DNA of 64,000 nt from Nocardiopsis sp. NRRL B-16309 (GCF_001279585.1 NZ_LGEC01000087.1:50723-114722), one strand, 5' to 3'; shown: positions 25,951 to 34,865, counted from the first letter of the stretch. Made by a program: numbers and translations. The notes: generated by a model from the letters alone, not told the origin.

Positions 25951-26052
25951 ACCGATGATGTTACTGCCGAGTAACCACTCCGTGCCACACCACCCCGACC
26001 GAACCACGCCCTGCCCCAGCCGTTAAGCGGAGCTGAATGGTAGTTGTGGATC

Positions 26053-26979
26053 ATGACCGACTGGGACCTACGCAAACTGCGCGTCCTGCGCACGCTCGAC
26101 GAGCTGGGCACCGTCAGGGCCACCGCCGCAGCCCTGCACATGACACCGTCCGCGGTGTCCCAACAGCTCTCCTCACTCGCCACGCAGGTCGGCGTCCCCC
26201 TCCTGGAGGCCCACGGCCGGCGCGTCCGCCTGACCGACGCCGGACACGTCCTGCTCCGCCACACCGACCTCGTGCTGGCGCAGCTCGAACGCGCCGAGGC
26301 CGAACTCGACGGCTTCGCGCGCGGCGAGTCCGGACACGTGCGCGTGGGTTCGTTCGCGACCGCCATCCCCTCGCTGGTCGTGCCCGCGCTCACCGCCCTG
26401 CGCCGCGACCACCCGGGGCTGACCGTCCGCGTCCACCAGGCCGAGGCGGCCGAGGTCTACGACCTCCTCGCCGCGGGCGAGGTCGACATCGGCCTGTCCC
26501 TGGCCGCCGAGGCCCCCACCGGCCAGGACGGCCGCTACGACCGCACGGAGCTGCTCACCGACCCCCTGGACGTCGCCCTGCCCGCGCACCACCGCCTGGC
26601 CAACTCTCCCGGCCTGCGCCTGGCCGACCTCGCCGACGAACCCTGGATCTACGGCGACGCCGGGCCCTGGCACGACATCACCGTGTCCGCGTGCGCCCAG
26701 GCCGGTTTCGCCCCCAGACAGGCGCACGTGGCGGCCGACTGGCGGGCCATCCTCGACATGGTGGCGGCGGGCATGGGGACCGCCCTGCTCCCCCGGTTAG
26801 CCGCGCCGGAGCGCACGCCGGGCGTCGCCCTGCGCGTCCTGGCCGCCGACCAGCCCCGCCGGCACGTGGTCACCGCCGTACGCGCGGGCGCGAGCCGACG
26901 CCCGCAGATCGTCCAGGTCACCCGGTACCTCGCCGAGACCGCCCAGGGGATCGCCCGCTCCAATGTTCAGCTCAGCTGA
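26053..26979 (+). CDS. LysR-family regulator, likely of allantoicase; contains a TTA codon
   Basis: The 308-residue protein has the LysR helix-turn-helix (LRVLRTLDELGTVRATAAALHMTPSAVSQQLSSLATQVG, 8-46) and a type 2 periplasmic-binding-like effector domain. Codon 249 (26797-26799) is TTA, the rarest leucine codon in such genomes, so translation may depend on the BldA tRNA. ATG 26053 is chosen; a TTG at 26044 is in frame. Its stop overlaps a perfect palindrome upstream of the allantoicase gene, and a similar half-site AGCTGAATG precedes its own start (26031-26039), suggesting autoregulation. Control of purine/allantoin use is inference from adjacency. Confidence 0.88.
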   Translation: MTDWDLRKLRVLRTLDELGTVRATAAALHMTPSAVSQQLSSLATQVGVPLLEAHGRRVRLTDAGHVLLRHTDLVLAQLERAEAELDGFARGESGHVRVGSFATAIPSLVVPALTALRRDHPGLTVRVHQAEAAEVYDLLAAGEVDIGLSLAAEAPTGQDGRYDRTELLTDPLDVALPAHHRLANSPGLRLADLADEPWIYGDAGPWHDITVSACAQAGFAPRQAHVAADWRAILDMVAAGMGTALLPRLAAPERTPGVALRVLAADQPRRHVVTAVRAGASRRPQIVQVTRYLAETAQGIARSNVQLS

Positions 26980-26983
26980 ACAT
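26963..26983. promoter_or_regulatory. Perfect 9-3-9 palindrome upstream of allantoicase
   Basis: ATGTTCAGC, spacer TCA, GCTGAACAT. It spans the LysR stop codon and is centred about 94 bp before the allantoicase start. The T-N11-A-like dyad suits a LysR-type dimer. It could alternatively act as a short terminator, but the low GC content makes this less likely. Confidence 0.6.
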
Positions 26984-27066
26984 CATGATCGAAAACTCTC
27001 GATGGACGTGATCAATTCTCACTGTCACTCTGGACGTAGTCCGTCCACCGACCCCTCGGGAGAAGC

Positions 27067-28191
27067 ATGACCGCGACCCAGCCCGTCGATCCGAGCGCCT
27101 ACAACGCACAGCCGTACCAGGGCGGCGACCCCTTCGCCGACTACAGGGACACGAAGCTCGACTTCTCCTCCCTCGTCGACCTCGCCGATCGCCGACTGGG
27201 AGGCGGAGTCGTCGCCGCCAACGACGAGTTCTTCGCCGAGCGCGAGAACCTCCTCAGGACCGGGCCGGCGGTGTTCGACCCGCACGCGTTCGGCCACAAG
27301 GGCAAGGTCATGGACGGGTGGGAGACCCGGCGCCGCCGGGGCGCGAGCGCCGAGCAGCCGCACCCCACCGACGACGACCACGACTGGGCGCTCGTGCGCC
27401 TGGGCCTGCCCGGCGTCGTGCGCGGCCTGGTCGTGGACACCGCGCACTTCCGCGGCAACCACCCGCGCGAGATCAGCGTCGAGGCCGCCCACGTGGAGGG
27501 CACCCCCTCCACCGAGGAACTGCTCGCCGCCGAGTGGACCGAGATCGTGCCCCGCACCTACGTGTACGGGCACGCGGCCAACGGCTTCGAGGTCGCCCGG
27601 GAGCGCCGCTGGACCCACCTGCGCCTCAAGCAGTTCCCGGACGGCGGTGTGGCGCGCCTGCGCGTGTACGGCGAGTCGGTCGTGGACCCCGCCTGGCTCT
27701 CCGCCCTGGAGGGCTTCGACGTGGCCGCCCTGGAGAACGGCGGCGTCGTCGAGGACGCCTCGGACCGCTTCTACTCCCCGCCGGAGAACATCATCACGCC
27801 GGGCCGCTCGGCGAAGATGGACGACGGCTGGGAGAACCGCCGCCGCCGCGACAACGGCAACGACTGGGTGCGCTTCCGGCTCACCGCGCAGGCCTCCGTC
27901 CGCGCGATCGAACTCGACACCGCCTACCTCAAGGGCAACTCCGCGGGCTGGGTCACCCTCCTGGGGCGCGACGCCGAGACCGACCCGGACACGTGGTTCG
28001 AGATCGTGGGCCGCACCCGCCTGCAACCCGACAGCGTGCACCGCTTCGTCCTGGACGCACCCGTGACCGTTACCCACGTGCGCACGGACGTCTTCCCGGA
28101 CGGCGGCATGTCCCGCCTGCACGTCTTCGGCTCCCTGACCGAGACCGGCCGGCGCGCCCTCACCGACCGGTGGGCCGCCCTGACCGGCTGA
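27067..28191 (+). CDS. alc: Allantoicase
   Basis: The 374-residue protein is two homologous allantoicase repeats. The first has KVMDGWETRRRR and WALVRLGLPGVVRGLVVDTAHFRGN; the second has KMDDGWENRRRR and WVRFRLTAQASVRAIELDTAYLKGN. Allantoicase (EC 3.5.3.4) hydrolyses allantoate to ureidoglycolate and urea in purine catabolism. It is 87 bp downstream of a LysR regulator. The other allantoin genes (allantoinase, malate synthase) are not in the window. ATG 27067 has GGGAGAAGC upstream. Confidence 0.95.
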   Translation: MTATQPVDPSAYNAQPYQGGDPFADYRDTKLDFSSLVDLADRRLGGGVVAANDEFFAERENLLRTGPAVFDPHAFGHKGKVMDGWETRRRRGASAEQPHPTDDDHDWALVRLGLPGVVRGLVVDTAHFRGNHPREISVEAAHVEGTPSTEELLAAEWTEIVPRTYVYGHAANGFEVARERRWTHLRLKQFPDGGVARLRVYGESVVDPAWLSALEGFDVAALENGGVVEDASDRFYSPPENIITPGRSAKMDDGWENRRRRDNGNDWVRFRLTAQASVRAIELDTAYLKGNSAGWVTLLGRDAETDPDTWFEIVGRTRLQPDSVHRFVLDAPVTVTHVRTDVFPDGGMSRLHVFGSLTETGRRALTDRWAALTG

Positions 28192-28260
28192 CAGACCGCC
28201 CACGGCGCCGCGATCGCGGCGTCGTGGGCTACCATGGCTCGCGGAGATCCGCTCTCCCCG

Positions 28261-28349
28261 GGAGGGTTCGCATAGCGGCCGAGTGCAGTGCTCTTGAAAA
28301 GCACCAAGTCCTTGACGGGGCTTCGTGGGTTCAAATCCCACACCCTCCG
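28261..28349 (+). tRNA. tRNA-Ser(UGA)
   Basis: The acceptor GGAGGGT pairs with ACCCTCC. The anticodon arm GTGCT-CTTGAAA-AGCAC gives anticodon TGA. A long class II variable arm (AAGTCC...GGGGCTTC) identifies serine, and the T-arm is GTGGG-TTCAAAT-CCCAC. CCA is not encoded. It reads UCA/UCN serine codons. Confidence 0.97.
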
Positions 28350-28391
28350 CAGAGCCCGGAAGTTTCCCCAGGTGGGAGCTTTCCGTAGGAC

Positions 28392-28454
28392 ACGGCGAAG
28401 GCCGGTGGTCCGGGCCCGGTGCACACGGCCCGGGTAGCCACCGGCCTTCGCCGT
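28392..28454. terminator. 63-nt hairpin downstream of tRNA-Ser
   Basis: The outer stem is 17 perfect base pairs (28392-28408 with 28438-28454). The inner stem is CCGGGCC with GGCCCGG around a short loop. It follows the tRNA by 43 nt and is probably its terminator, although there is no T-tract. Confidence 0.7.
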
Positions 28455-28499
28455 TCGCGGCGCCGGGTACCGGGAGGTCCCGCGGGGTACCGTCCGGGC

Positions 28500-28895
28500 A
28501 TGAGCGCCGAAGAGCACACGCACGCCCGCCTCGTGGCTCTGGAACGGGACTGGTCGGCGGCCATCGTCGCCAACGACCCCGACCGGATCGGGTCCTTCCT
28601 GACCGACGACTGGGTGATCGTCTCGGGCCAGGGGGTGGGCACGCGCGCGGAGTTCCTCGGCCACGTCCGCTCCGGGGACCTGACCCACTCCGCGATGCGG
28701 GACACGGGGCCGCTCCGCGTCCGCGTCTACGGCGACGCGGGCGACACCGCCGTCGTGACCGGGCGGATGACGAACACGGCGTTCTTCCGCGGGCAGCGCT
28801 TCGACGCCGACGAATGGGTGACCGACCTGTTCGTGCGCCGCGAGGGCCTCTGGAGGTGCGCGCTCACCCACATCACCGCGGCCGACCCCGGCTGA
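28500..28895 (+). CDS. SnoaL/DUF4440-like NTF2-fold protein
   Basis: The 131-residue protein has the NTF2-like pattern LERDWSAAIVANDPDRIGSFLTDDWVIVSGQG, VRVYGDAGDTAVVTGRM and the final WVTDLFVRREGLWRCALTHIT. DUF4440 proteins include ketosteroid-isomerase-like enzymes and binding proteins of unknown function. The ATG at 28500 is used. It is convergent with the first Usp gene across a strong hairpin. Confidence 0.82.
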   Translation: MSAEEHTHARLVALERDWSAAIVANDPDRIGSFLTDDWVIVSGQGVGTRAEFLGHVRSGDLTHSAMRDTGPLRVRVYGDAGDTAVVTGRMTNTAFFRGQRFDADEWVTDLFVRREGLWRCALTHITAADPG

Positions 28896-28914
28896 GCGCA
28901 CACGCTCCACCGGG

Positions 28915-28946
28915 CACGGTCCCCGCCCGGGGGCGCGGGGACCGTG
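28915..28946. terminator. Hairpin between convergent NTF2-like and Usp genes
   Basis: CACGGTCCCCGC (28915-28926) pairs with GCGGGGACCGTG (28935-28946): a 12-bp perfect stem with an 8-nt loop, 13 nt before the Usp stop. Likely bidirectional terminator. Confidence 0.7.
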
Positions 28947-28958
28947 GAGTTCCTGTGG

Positions 28959-29891
28959 CTAGTCCTCTTCCTCGTCGGCGTGCCTGGGCAGGACCACCAC
29001 CGGGACAGTGGAGCGGTGCAGCACCGTCTGGCTCACCGACCCCAGGAGCAGGCCGCGTACGCTGCCGCGCCCGCGCGAGCCCACCACGATGGCGTCCGCG
29101 CCCGTGGCCGCCTCCAGGAGCGCCTCGGCCGGACGGGACTGCGTCCGGACCACGCTGACGGTCACCTCGGAGTCCTCGCGCCGTTCGTCGACCACGTCGG
29201 CGAGCAGCTCCGCGACCAGCTTCTCGGCCTGCGCCTCGAACAGCTCCTCCTGCGGCTGCCACCCCGACGCGGTCAGGGCGACCGGGTCGTAGGCGAATGG
29301 GACGTCCCAGCTGTGCACCACCACGACCTCGCCGCCGGACTCCTCGGCCAGGTCCATGGCCAGCACCAGGGCGCGGCGCGAGTTGCCGCCGCCGTCGACA
29401 CCGACCACGATCTTGTCGAGCGACGTCGTCGCGGGCCTGTCCTCCGCGGCCGTCGGCACGACCACCACGGGGCAGGGGGCCTGGCTGGCCACGCGCACGC
29501 TGACGGAGCCGACCAACATCGACGCGACGCTGCCCAGGCCGCGCGTGCCGACCACGATCAGGTCGCCGGGGCGGCTCTGGCGCAGCAGCGCCAGCGGCGC
29601 GTCCTCCAACGTGGTCACCGTCTCCACGGCCACCGACGGCCGTACCGACCGGGCGCGCTCGGCCGCCGCGGCGAGTGCCTTCGTGGCGTGCCCCCGCATC
29701 TCGTCGGTCGGCTCGAAGCGCGTCGGACCCCCGTACGCGCTCACGATCAGCGGCATCCCCAGCGCGTGTACCAGTCTCAGCGGCACGTTCCTGCGCACCG
29801 CCTCGACCGCGCCCCACTCGACCGCCGCGTCGGCGTGGTCGGACCCGTCGTACCCCACGACCACGTGAGCCGAGCGTTCACTGTCTGCCAT
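28959..29891 (-). CDS. Universal stress protein, tandem UspA domains
   Basis: The 310-residue protein has two Usp domains. Each has a VVGYDGS- or VVGVDGG-type N-terminal strand and a C-terminal ATP-binding motif: VVGTRGLGSVASMLVGSVS in the first and VVGSRGRGSVRGLLLGSVS in the second. Tandem Usp proteins bind ATP and are associated with hypoxia, dormancy and stress in actinobacteria. The ATG at 29891 has GGGAGGAAGC upstream. It lies next to a second tandem Usp gene on the same strand, probably a duplication. Confidence 0.93.
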   Translation of the reverse strand: MADSERSAHVVVGYDGSDHADAAVEWGAVEAVRRNVPLRLVHALGMPLIVSAYGGPTRFEPTDEMRGHATKALAAAAERARSVRPSVAVETVTTLEDAPLALLRQSRPGDLIVVGTRGLGSVASMLVGSVSVRVASQAPCPVVVVPTAAEDRPATTSLDKIVVGVDGGGNSRRALVLAMDLAEESGGEVVVVHSWDVPFAYDPVALTASGWQPQEELFEAQAEKLVAELLADVVDERREDSEVTVSVVRTQSRPAEALLEAATGADAIVVGSRGRGSVRGLLLGSVSQTVLHRSTVPVVVLPRHADEEED

Positions 29892-29982
29892 GCTTCCTCC
29901 CCTGAGAGCCACGATCCATCCTTACGCAGGAAAGCACCGCGGTGTGGGACCGGCACAGGGCCCAAGGACCCCACGCGCCGGG

Positions 29983-30897
29983 TCAATCGGTCTCGTCCGA
30001 GTGCGGCGGCAGGACGGCGACCGGCACACGCGCGCGGTGCAGCACCCCCTGGCTCACCGACCCCATCACCAGGCCCCGGACCCCGCCCCGGCCGCGTGAT
30101 CCCACCACGATCAGGTCGGCGTCCTCTCCGGCCTTGAGCAGCGCCTCCACCGGGTCGGCCTGCATCCGCACGGCGCTGATCTCCACGCCCTCGGTGCTGT
30201 CGTCGATCACCTCGGCCAGCACCCCGGCGACGACCTCCTCGGACTGGCGGTCGAAGACCTCCTCGTGGACCGACTGCGCGTCGACCGCCGCCGGGTCCAC
30301 GTCCGCGGGCAGCGGCACCTCCCAGCTGTTGACGACCACCACCTCGGACTCGCTGACCAGCGCCTCCCGCAGCCCGAAGCGCAGTGCCCGGTGCGAGGAG
30401 TCCGACCCGTCCACGCCGACCACGATCCGCCCCCGCGGCCGCCGCGGCCGGTCGGCGTCCGGGACCACCACGACCGGGCACGGCGCGTGCGAGGACGTCC
30501 GCGCGCTCACCGAGCCCAGCATGATCGCCCTGATCCCGCCGAGCCCGCGCGAACCAACGACGATCACGTCGCCGTGCCGGGCGTCGTCGAGGAGCACGGC
30601 CGGCGCGTCGTCCTCCGCCAGGACGTCGACCACCTCCACGTCCGGTCTGGCCCGGCGCACGGCCTCCACGCTCTCGGAGAGCAGCGAACGGCCGATCTCC
30701 ACGAGATCCTCCTCCACGGAGGCCCGGTCGGGCAGGGGGTGGACGCCCAGCTTCGACGCCAGCCCCATACCGTGCACGATCCTCAGCTGCTCCCGGCGTC
30801 GGTGCGCCTCGTCGGCCGCCCAGAGCAGGGCGGCACGGGCGGCGGGTGAGCCGTCCACGCCGACGACCACCGCGGGCGGGCGTTCCTGTGCGTTCAT
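29983..30897 (-). CDS. Universal stress protein, tandem UspA domains
   Basis: The 304-residue paralogue of the neighbouring gene has VVVGVDGSPAARAAL and VVGSRGLGGIRAIMLGSVS in domain 1, and VVGVDGSDSSHRAL and VVGSRGRGGVRGLVMGSVS in domain 2. All ATP-binding G-x2-G-x9-G-S/T motifs are intact. ATG 30897 (MNAQERPP) follows AAGGG at suitable distance. It is 91 bp upstream of the other Usp gene and may be co-transcribed with it. Confidence 0.93.
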   Translation of the reverse strand: MNAQERPPAVVVGVDGSPAARAALLWAADEAHRRREQLRIVHGMGLASKLGVHPLPDRASVEEDLVEIGRSLLSESVEAVRRARPDVEVVDVLAEDDAPAVLLDDARHGDVIVVGSRGLGGIRAIMLGSVSARTSSHAPCPVVVVPDADRPRRPRGRIVVGVDGSDSSHRALRFGLREALVSESEVVVVNSWEVPLPADVDPAAVDAQSVHEEVFDRQSEEVVAGVLAEVIDDSTEGVEISAVRMQADPVEALLKAGEDADLIVVGSRGRGGVRGLVMGSVSQGVLHRARVPVAVLPPHSDETD

Positions 30898-30981
30898 CCT
30901 CAACCCTTCCCTCGCCTCCATTGTCCGACAGGGACGGTCCGGAATCCGGGCAGGCGCCCCTTCCGCGCGTGGTCCGCGCGG

Positions 30982-32865
30982 CTACCGGCCGAAGGCCTCG
31001 CCCACGGACGCGGCGAGCTGGAGGTAGGACTCCCTGGTCGCGGGCGCCAGCTGTTCGAGGTCGACCTCGGCGCCCTCCTCCAGGTGCCCGTCCCACGGAA
31101 CCCGCACCACGGCGCGGCAGCGCCCCGCGAAGTGCTCCTCCAGCCGCCCGAGGTCGACACTGCTCTTGCTGTTGGAACGCACCATCGACAGCACCACGAC
31201 CGCGCCCCGCACGAGCGGCCCGTGGCCGTGGGCCTCCAGCCAGTCGAGCGTGGCGCTGGCGCTGCGCGCCCCGTCCACGGACGCCGAGCTCACCAGGACG
31301 ACCTGGTCGGCCAGGCCCAGCACTCCGCGCATCGCCGAGTGCAGGAGTCCGGTGCCGCAGTCGGTGATGCAGATGGAGTAGAAGTGCTCGACGATCCGGG
31401 CGACCTCCCGGTAGTCGGCGTCGCTGAAGGCCTCCGACACGGCGGGGTCGCGGTCCGAGGCCAGGATCTCCAGGCGGCTGGGGGCCTGGGAGGTGAAGCC
31501 GCGGATGTCGGCGTAGCGCGACACCAGGTGCCGTTCGTTGAGCAGGTCGCGGATGGTCGCGGCTGTCTCCAGGCGCACCTTGTCCGACAGCGTGCCGCGG
31601 TCGGGGTTGGCGTCCACGGCCAGGACACGGTCGCCGCGCAGCGACGCGAGCGTCGATCCGAGGGCGACGGTGGTCGTGGTCTTGCCGACACCGCCCTTGA
31701 GGCTGAGCACGGCCACCCGGTGGTGCCCGGACGCGACCGGTGTGGACGCCCGCGCGACCAGTTCGCGCCGGTGCAGGACCCGCGCCGACTCGCCCGGGTT
31801 GACCAGGCCCAGCGTGGCGGCGTGCACCGCCCTGCGCCAGCCCGTGCTGGGGCCGTGGCGCCGGTTGCGGACCAGGGTGGCGGCGTTGAGCGAGTCCGAG
31901 GTCTCCCCGGGTTCGGCCGGGGGGAGTCCCTGGTCCCACCGGGGACCGGTCGGCGTGCCGGCGGGCGCGGCCGGAGTCGCGGGGGCGCCGCGCGTCCCGG
32001 CCGCCGAGGGCGCCCACGGGCTCGACGCGGCCGGGCTCTCCGGCGGCGGGGCGGGCACCGTGGACGAACCCGTGCCGGGGGCGAGGGGGAGGGTCCCGTC
32101 CTCCTCGCCCCCCTCCCGGCCGGCGGCGCCCGGTGGATGGACGGCGCCCGCGTCCGGGCTCCGCGGCGCCGAACCCGGGAGGTCGACGCGCTCGGTGTCC
32201 AGCGGGGGCAGCTGTTCGGGTTCGGGCACGTCGGAGTCGCCGCGCAGCTTCCTCGGCGCGAGCGGGTCCGAGGCGTCCCCACCGGGACGTGTGGGACGGG
32301 CGGGGCGGGTCGGGCGGATGGGTCGCCGGTTGCGCGGGCCGGGCAGGAGACGTACCGTGCCGCCGCCCAACTCCTCCTCCGGCGGGTCGGACGCCTGGTC
32401 CTGTCCGGCCGACACCGGGGCCGTACCCGTCCCCGGTTCGGACGCCGGGGTCCCCGGGGGCTGGGTTCCCGGGGGCCGGTCTTCCTGGGGCCGGGTCCCC
32501 GGGGGCCGGGCTCCCTGGGGCTGGTCGCCCCGGGGAGGGGTCTCCTGGGGCGAAGCGTCCTGGGCCGACGCCTCCGGAGAGGGCTCGGCCGACCCGGCGG
32601 GCGGAGTGTCGTCGGCCGTGGACGTCTCGGGCAGCCGCGCGTAGGGCGGCGGGGGCGGCGCCGCGCCGTCGAAGCCGCCGAACCACTGCTCCCGGGGCGA
32701 CGGAGCGGCCGGTGCCGGGAACCGCGTGACCTCGGTGGCCGCCTCGCCGAGCTCCTCGGGACCGTCCGCCGACGGGTCCCGGAGTGCCTCGGAGCGCTCC
32801 TCGACGGTCGGGTCGGTCCCCTCGTCGGGACCGCCGCCCGGACCGCTGTGTTCCTGGTCTGCCAC
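30982..32865 (-). CDS. MinD/ParA-like ATPase with long Pro-rich N-terminus
   Basis: The 627-residue product has a disordered Pro/Gly/Glu-rich N-terminus of about 330 residues, then a P-loop ATPase domain: deviant Walker A KGGVGKTTTTVALGS, VLAVDANPDRGTLSDKV, ITDCGTGLLHSAM, and DQVVLVSSASVDGARSASATLDWL. This arrangement resembles EspI-type and other actinobacterial MinD-like ATPases. GTG 32865 is chosen because AGGAG lies 7 nt upstream. No ESX or partner parB gene is nearby. Its role (cell-pole organisation, secretion control or partition) is not determined. Confidence 0.85.
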   Translation of the reverse strand: MADQEHSGPGGGPDEGTDPTVEERSEALRDPSADGPEELGEAATEVTRFPAPAAPSPREQWFGGFDGAAPPPPPYARLPETSTADDTPPAGSAEPSPEASAQDASPQETPPRGDQPQGARPPGTRPQEDRPPGTQPPGTPASEPGTGTAPVSAGQDQASDPPEEELGGGTVRLLPGPRNRRPIRPTRPARPTRPGGDASDPLAPRKLRGDSDVPEPEQLPPLDTERVDLPGSAPRSPDAGAVHPPGAAGREGGEEDGTLPLAPGTGSSTVPAPPPESPAASSPWAPSAAGTRGAPATPAAPAGTPTGPRWDQGLPPAEPGETSDSLNAATLVRNRRHGPSTGWRRAVHAATLGLVNPGESARVLHRRELVARASTPVASGHHRVAVLSLKGGVGKTTTTVALGSTLASLRGDRVLAVDANPDRGTLSDKVRLETAATIRDLLNERHLVSRYADIRGFTSQAPSRLEILASDRDPAVSEAFSDADYREVARIVEHFYSICITDCGTGLLHSAMRGVLGLADQVVLVSSASVDGARSASATLDWLEAHGHGPLVRGAVVVLSMVRSNSKSSVDLGRLEEHFAGRCRAVVRVPWDGHLEEGAEVDLEQLAPATRESYLQLAASVGEAFGR

Positions 32866-33043
32866 CGTCGTTCTCCTGCGTTGAGGGGTTGAGCCGTGTG
32901 GGGGCGCCTGCGCCGCGGGGAGGAGCGCCGGGGACCCCGTCTGCACTCCTACCCGCACAAGCACAGCAAAGCATCATCGAAGGGGGCGTGAACAGAGCAA
33001 TCCGACGATGTAGCCCGGCGTCGCCCTGGGTACTGTCTGCGTC

Positions 33044-34018
33044 ATGTACGCGATCCGTATCCCAGAGCCCGGAGGGCCCGAGGTCCTGTCATGGACCGAG
33101 GTCCCCGACCCGGTCCCCGCCGAAGGCGAGGTCCTGGTGGACATCGCCGCCAGCGCGGCCAACCGCGCGGACATCGCCCAGCGCCAGGGCCACTACCCGC
33201 CCCCGGCCGGCGCCTCCGAGTACCCCGGTCTGGAGTGCTCTGGCACCGTGGCCGCCCTCGGCCCCGGCACCGAGGATTCCGGCTGGAGCGTGGGCGACCG
33301 CGTCTGCGCGCTGCTGACCGGCGGCGGCTACGCCGAGCGGGTCGCCGTCCCCGTCGGCCAACTCCTGCCCGTCCCCCAGGGAGTCGGCCTCGTCGAGGCG
33401 GCCGCGCTGCCCGAGGTGGCCTGCACCGTCTGGTCCAACCTGGTCATGGTGGGCGGCCTGAGGAAGGGCGAGACCTTCCTCGTGCACGGCGGCGGCAGCG
33501 GCATCGGCACGTTCGCCATCCAGTTCGCCCGCGCCCTCGGAGCCCGGGTCGCGGTCACCGCGGGCAGTGACGCCAAGCTGGAACGCTGTCGCGAGCTCGG
33601 CGCCGACATCGCCGTCAACTACCGCACAGAGGACTTCACGGAGCGGATGCGCGCCGAGGGCGGCGCCAACCTGGTCCTGGACATCATGGGCGGGTCCTAC
33701 CTGGACGCGAACCTGCGGTCGCTGGCCACGAACGGCCGACTGGTGATCATCGGCCTCATGGGAGGCCGCAGGGCGGAGGCCGACCTGGGGCGTATGCTCG
33801 CCAAGCGCCTGTCGGTCCACGCCACCACACTGCGCTCACGGCCCGCCGCCGAGAAGGCCGCCATCACCGCGGGAGTACTCGAACAGGTGTGGCCGTTGGT
33901 AGAACAAGGAACGATCCGCCCCGTCGTGGACCGCGAGGTACCCCTCAGGGACGCGGCGGAGGCGCACCGAGTCATGGAATCGAGCGCGCACACCGGCAAG
34001 ATCCTTCTCACCCGCTGA
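33044..34018 (+). CDS. NAD(P)H-quinone oxidoreductase, zinc-independent MDR family
   Basis: The 324-residue medium-chain reductase has the N-terminal GroES-like domain (MYAIRIPEPGGPEVLSW, PPPAGASEYPGLECSG), the cofactor motif VHGGGSGIGTFAIQFARALGA, and the C-terminal substrate domain ending AHTGKILLTR. It lacks zinc ligands. It reduces quinones or related electrophiles with NADPH. It precedes the Bpa gene by 33 bp and is likely co-transcribed with it. Starts with ATG. Confidence 0.92.
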   Translation: MYAIRIPEPGGPEVLSWTEVPDPVPAEGEVLVDIAASAANRADIAQRQGHYPPPAGASEYPGLECSGTVAALGPGTEDSGWSVGDRVCALLTGGGYAERVAVPVGQLLPVPQGVGLVEAAALPEVACTVWSNLVMVGGLRKGETFLVHGGGSGIGTFAIQFARALGARVAVTAGSDAKLERCRELGADIAVNYRTEDFTERMRAEGGANLVLDIMGGSYLDANLRSLATNGRLVIIGLMGGRRAEADLGRMLAKRLSVHATTLRSRPAAEKAAITAGVLEQVWPLVEQGTIRPVVDREVPLRDAAEAHRVMESSAHTGKILLTR

Positions 34019-34051
34019 CGGCGCGCCGACGACATCCGCTGAAGGGGACTG

Positions 34052-34588
34052 ATGAGCAGCGCAGACGAGCACAACGAACGACCCCACGTGCTGGTGATGG
34101 GGTCCGACGAGCACACCGGCGAGCCGGACGAGGGCTCCGAGGAGCCCCGCACCCTCGCCGACATGGTGGAACAGCCCGCCAAGGTGATGCGGATCGGCAG
34201 CATGATCCGCCAACTCCTGGACGAGGTGAAGGCGGCGCCCCTCGACGAGGCCAGCCGAACCCGCCTCAAGGAGATCCACACGTCCTCCATCAAGGAGTTG
34301 GAGGACGGGCTGGCCCCCGAGCTGATCGAGGAGCTGGAGCGGCTCACACTGCCGTTCGCGGAGGGCTCGGCGCCCAGCGACGCCGAACTCCGGATCGCGC
34401 AGGCCCAGCTCGTCGGATGGCTGGAAGGTCTGTTCCACGGCATCCAGACGACCCTGTTCGCCCAGCAGATGGCGGCTCGCGCCCAGCTGGAGAACATGCG
34501 CAAGGCGCTGCCGCCCGGGGTGGGCGGCCTGCAGGGCCAGGGCGGCCTCGGAGAGGAGCCGAAGGGCGGTTCGGGTCCGTACCTGTAG
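34052..34588 (+). CDS. bpa: Bacterial proteasome activator Bpa (PafE)
   Basis: The 178-residue protein has the helical core LADMVEQPAKVMRIGSMIRQLLDEVKAAPLDE...LTLPFAEGSAPSDAELRIAQAQLVGWLEGLFHGIQTTLFAQQMAARAQLENM and ends in GPYL, the HbYX-like tail that docks into the 20S proteasome alpha ring (mycobacterial Bpa ends GQYL). It forms dodecameric ATP-independent activator rings. Proteasome subunit genes are elsewhere. ATG 34052 follows GGGGA. Confidence 0.95.
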   Translation: MSSADEHNERPHVLVMGSDEHTGEPDEGSEEPRTLADMVEQPAKVMRIGSMIRQLLDEVKAAPLDEASRTRLKEIHTSSIKELEDGLAPELIEELERLTLPFAEGSAPSDAELRIAQAQLVGWLEGLFHGIQTTLFAQQMAARAQLENMRKALPPGVGGLQGQGGLGEEPKGGSGPYL

Positions 34589-34734
34589 GGACCCGTACCT
34601 TCGTGGGGCCCGCGCCCGTTCCGTGCGGCGACACCCTCGGCCAGCCGAACACCGGCGCGCCCCGAGCCGACCCCGGGGCGGACCGAACGGCCGCCTTCCC
34701 CCAGGCCCCCGGAGGACCGTACCCGCGGCCACAT

Positions 34735-34767
34735 CCCCGTGGGGCGCGCGCTGAGCGCCCCACGGGG
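34735..34767. terminator. Hairpin between convergent bpa and serS
   Basis: CCCCGTGGGGCGC (34735-34747) pairs with GCGCCCCACGGGG (34755-34767): a 13-bp perfect stem, loop GCGCTGA. Probable bidirectional terminator. The rest of the 277-bp gap shows nothing else. Confidence 0.7.
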
Positions 34768-34865
34768 CACGCGGGTCCGCGCTCGCGCCGCGCCTTCACC
34801 GCTCGGGCGCGCGCTCCCACGGGCCCCGCGGGGGCGCGTGCCCGACGATGGCTCCGGGGGTGGGG

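Noticed and set aside
28261..28349. tRNA-Ser as an integration site of a mobile element
   Set aside because: No duplicated tRNA 3' end and no integrase found downstream in the window.
30982..32865. Plasmid or integrative-element partition locus
   Set aside because: No ParB, replication initiator, integrase or attachment repeats nearby, and flanking genes are chromosomal housekeeping genes.
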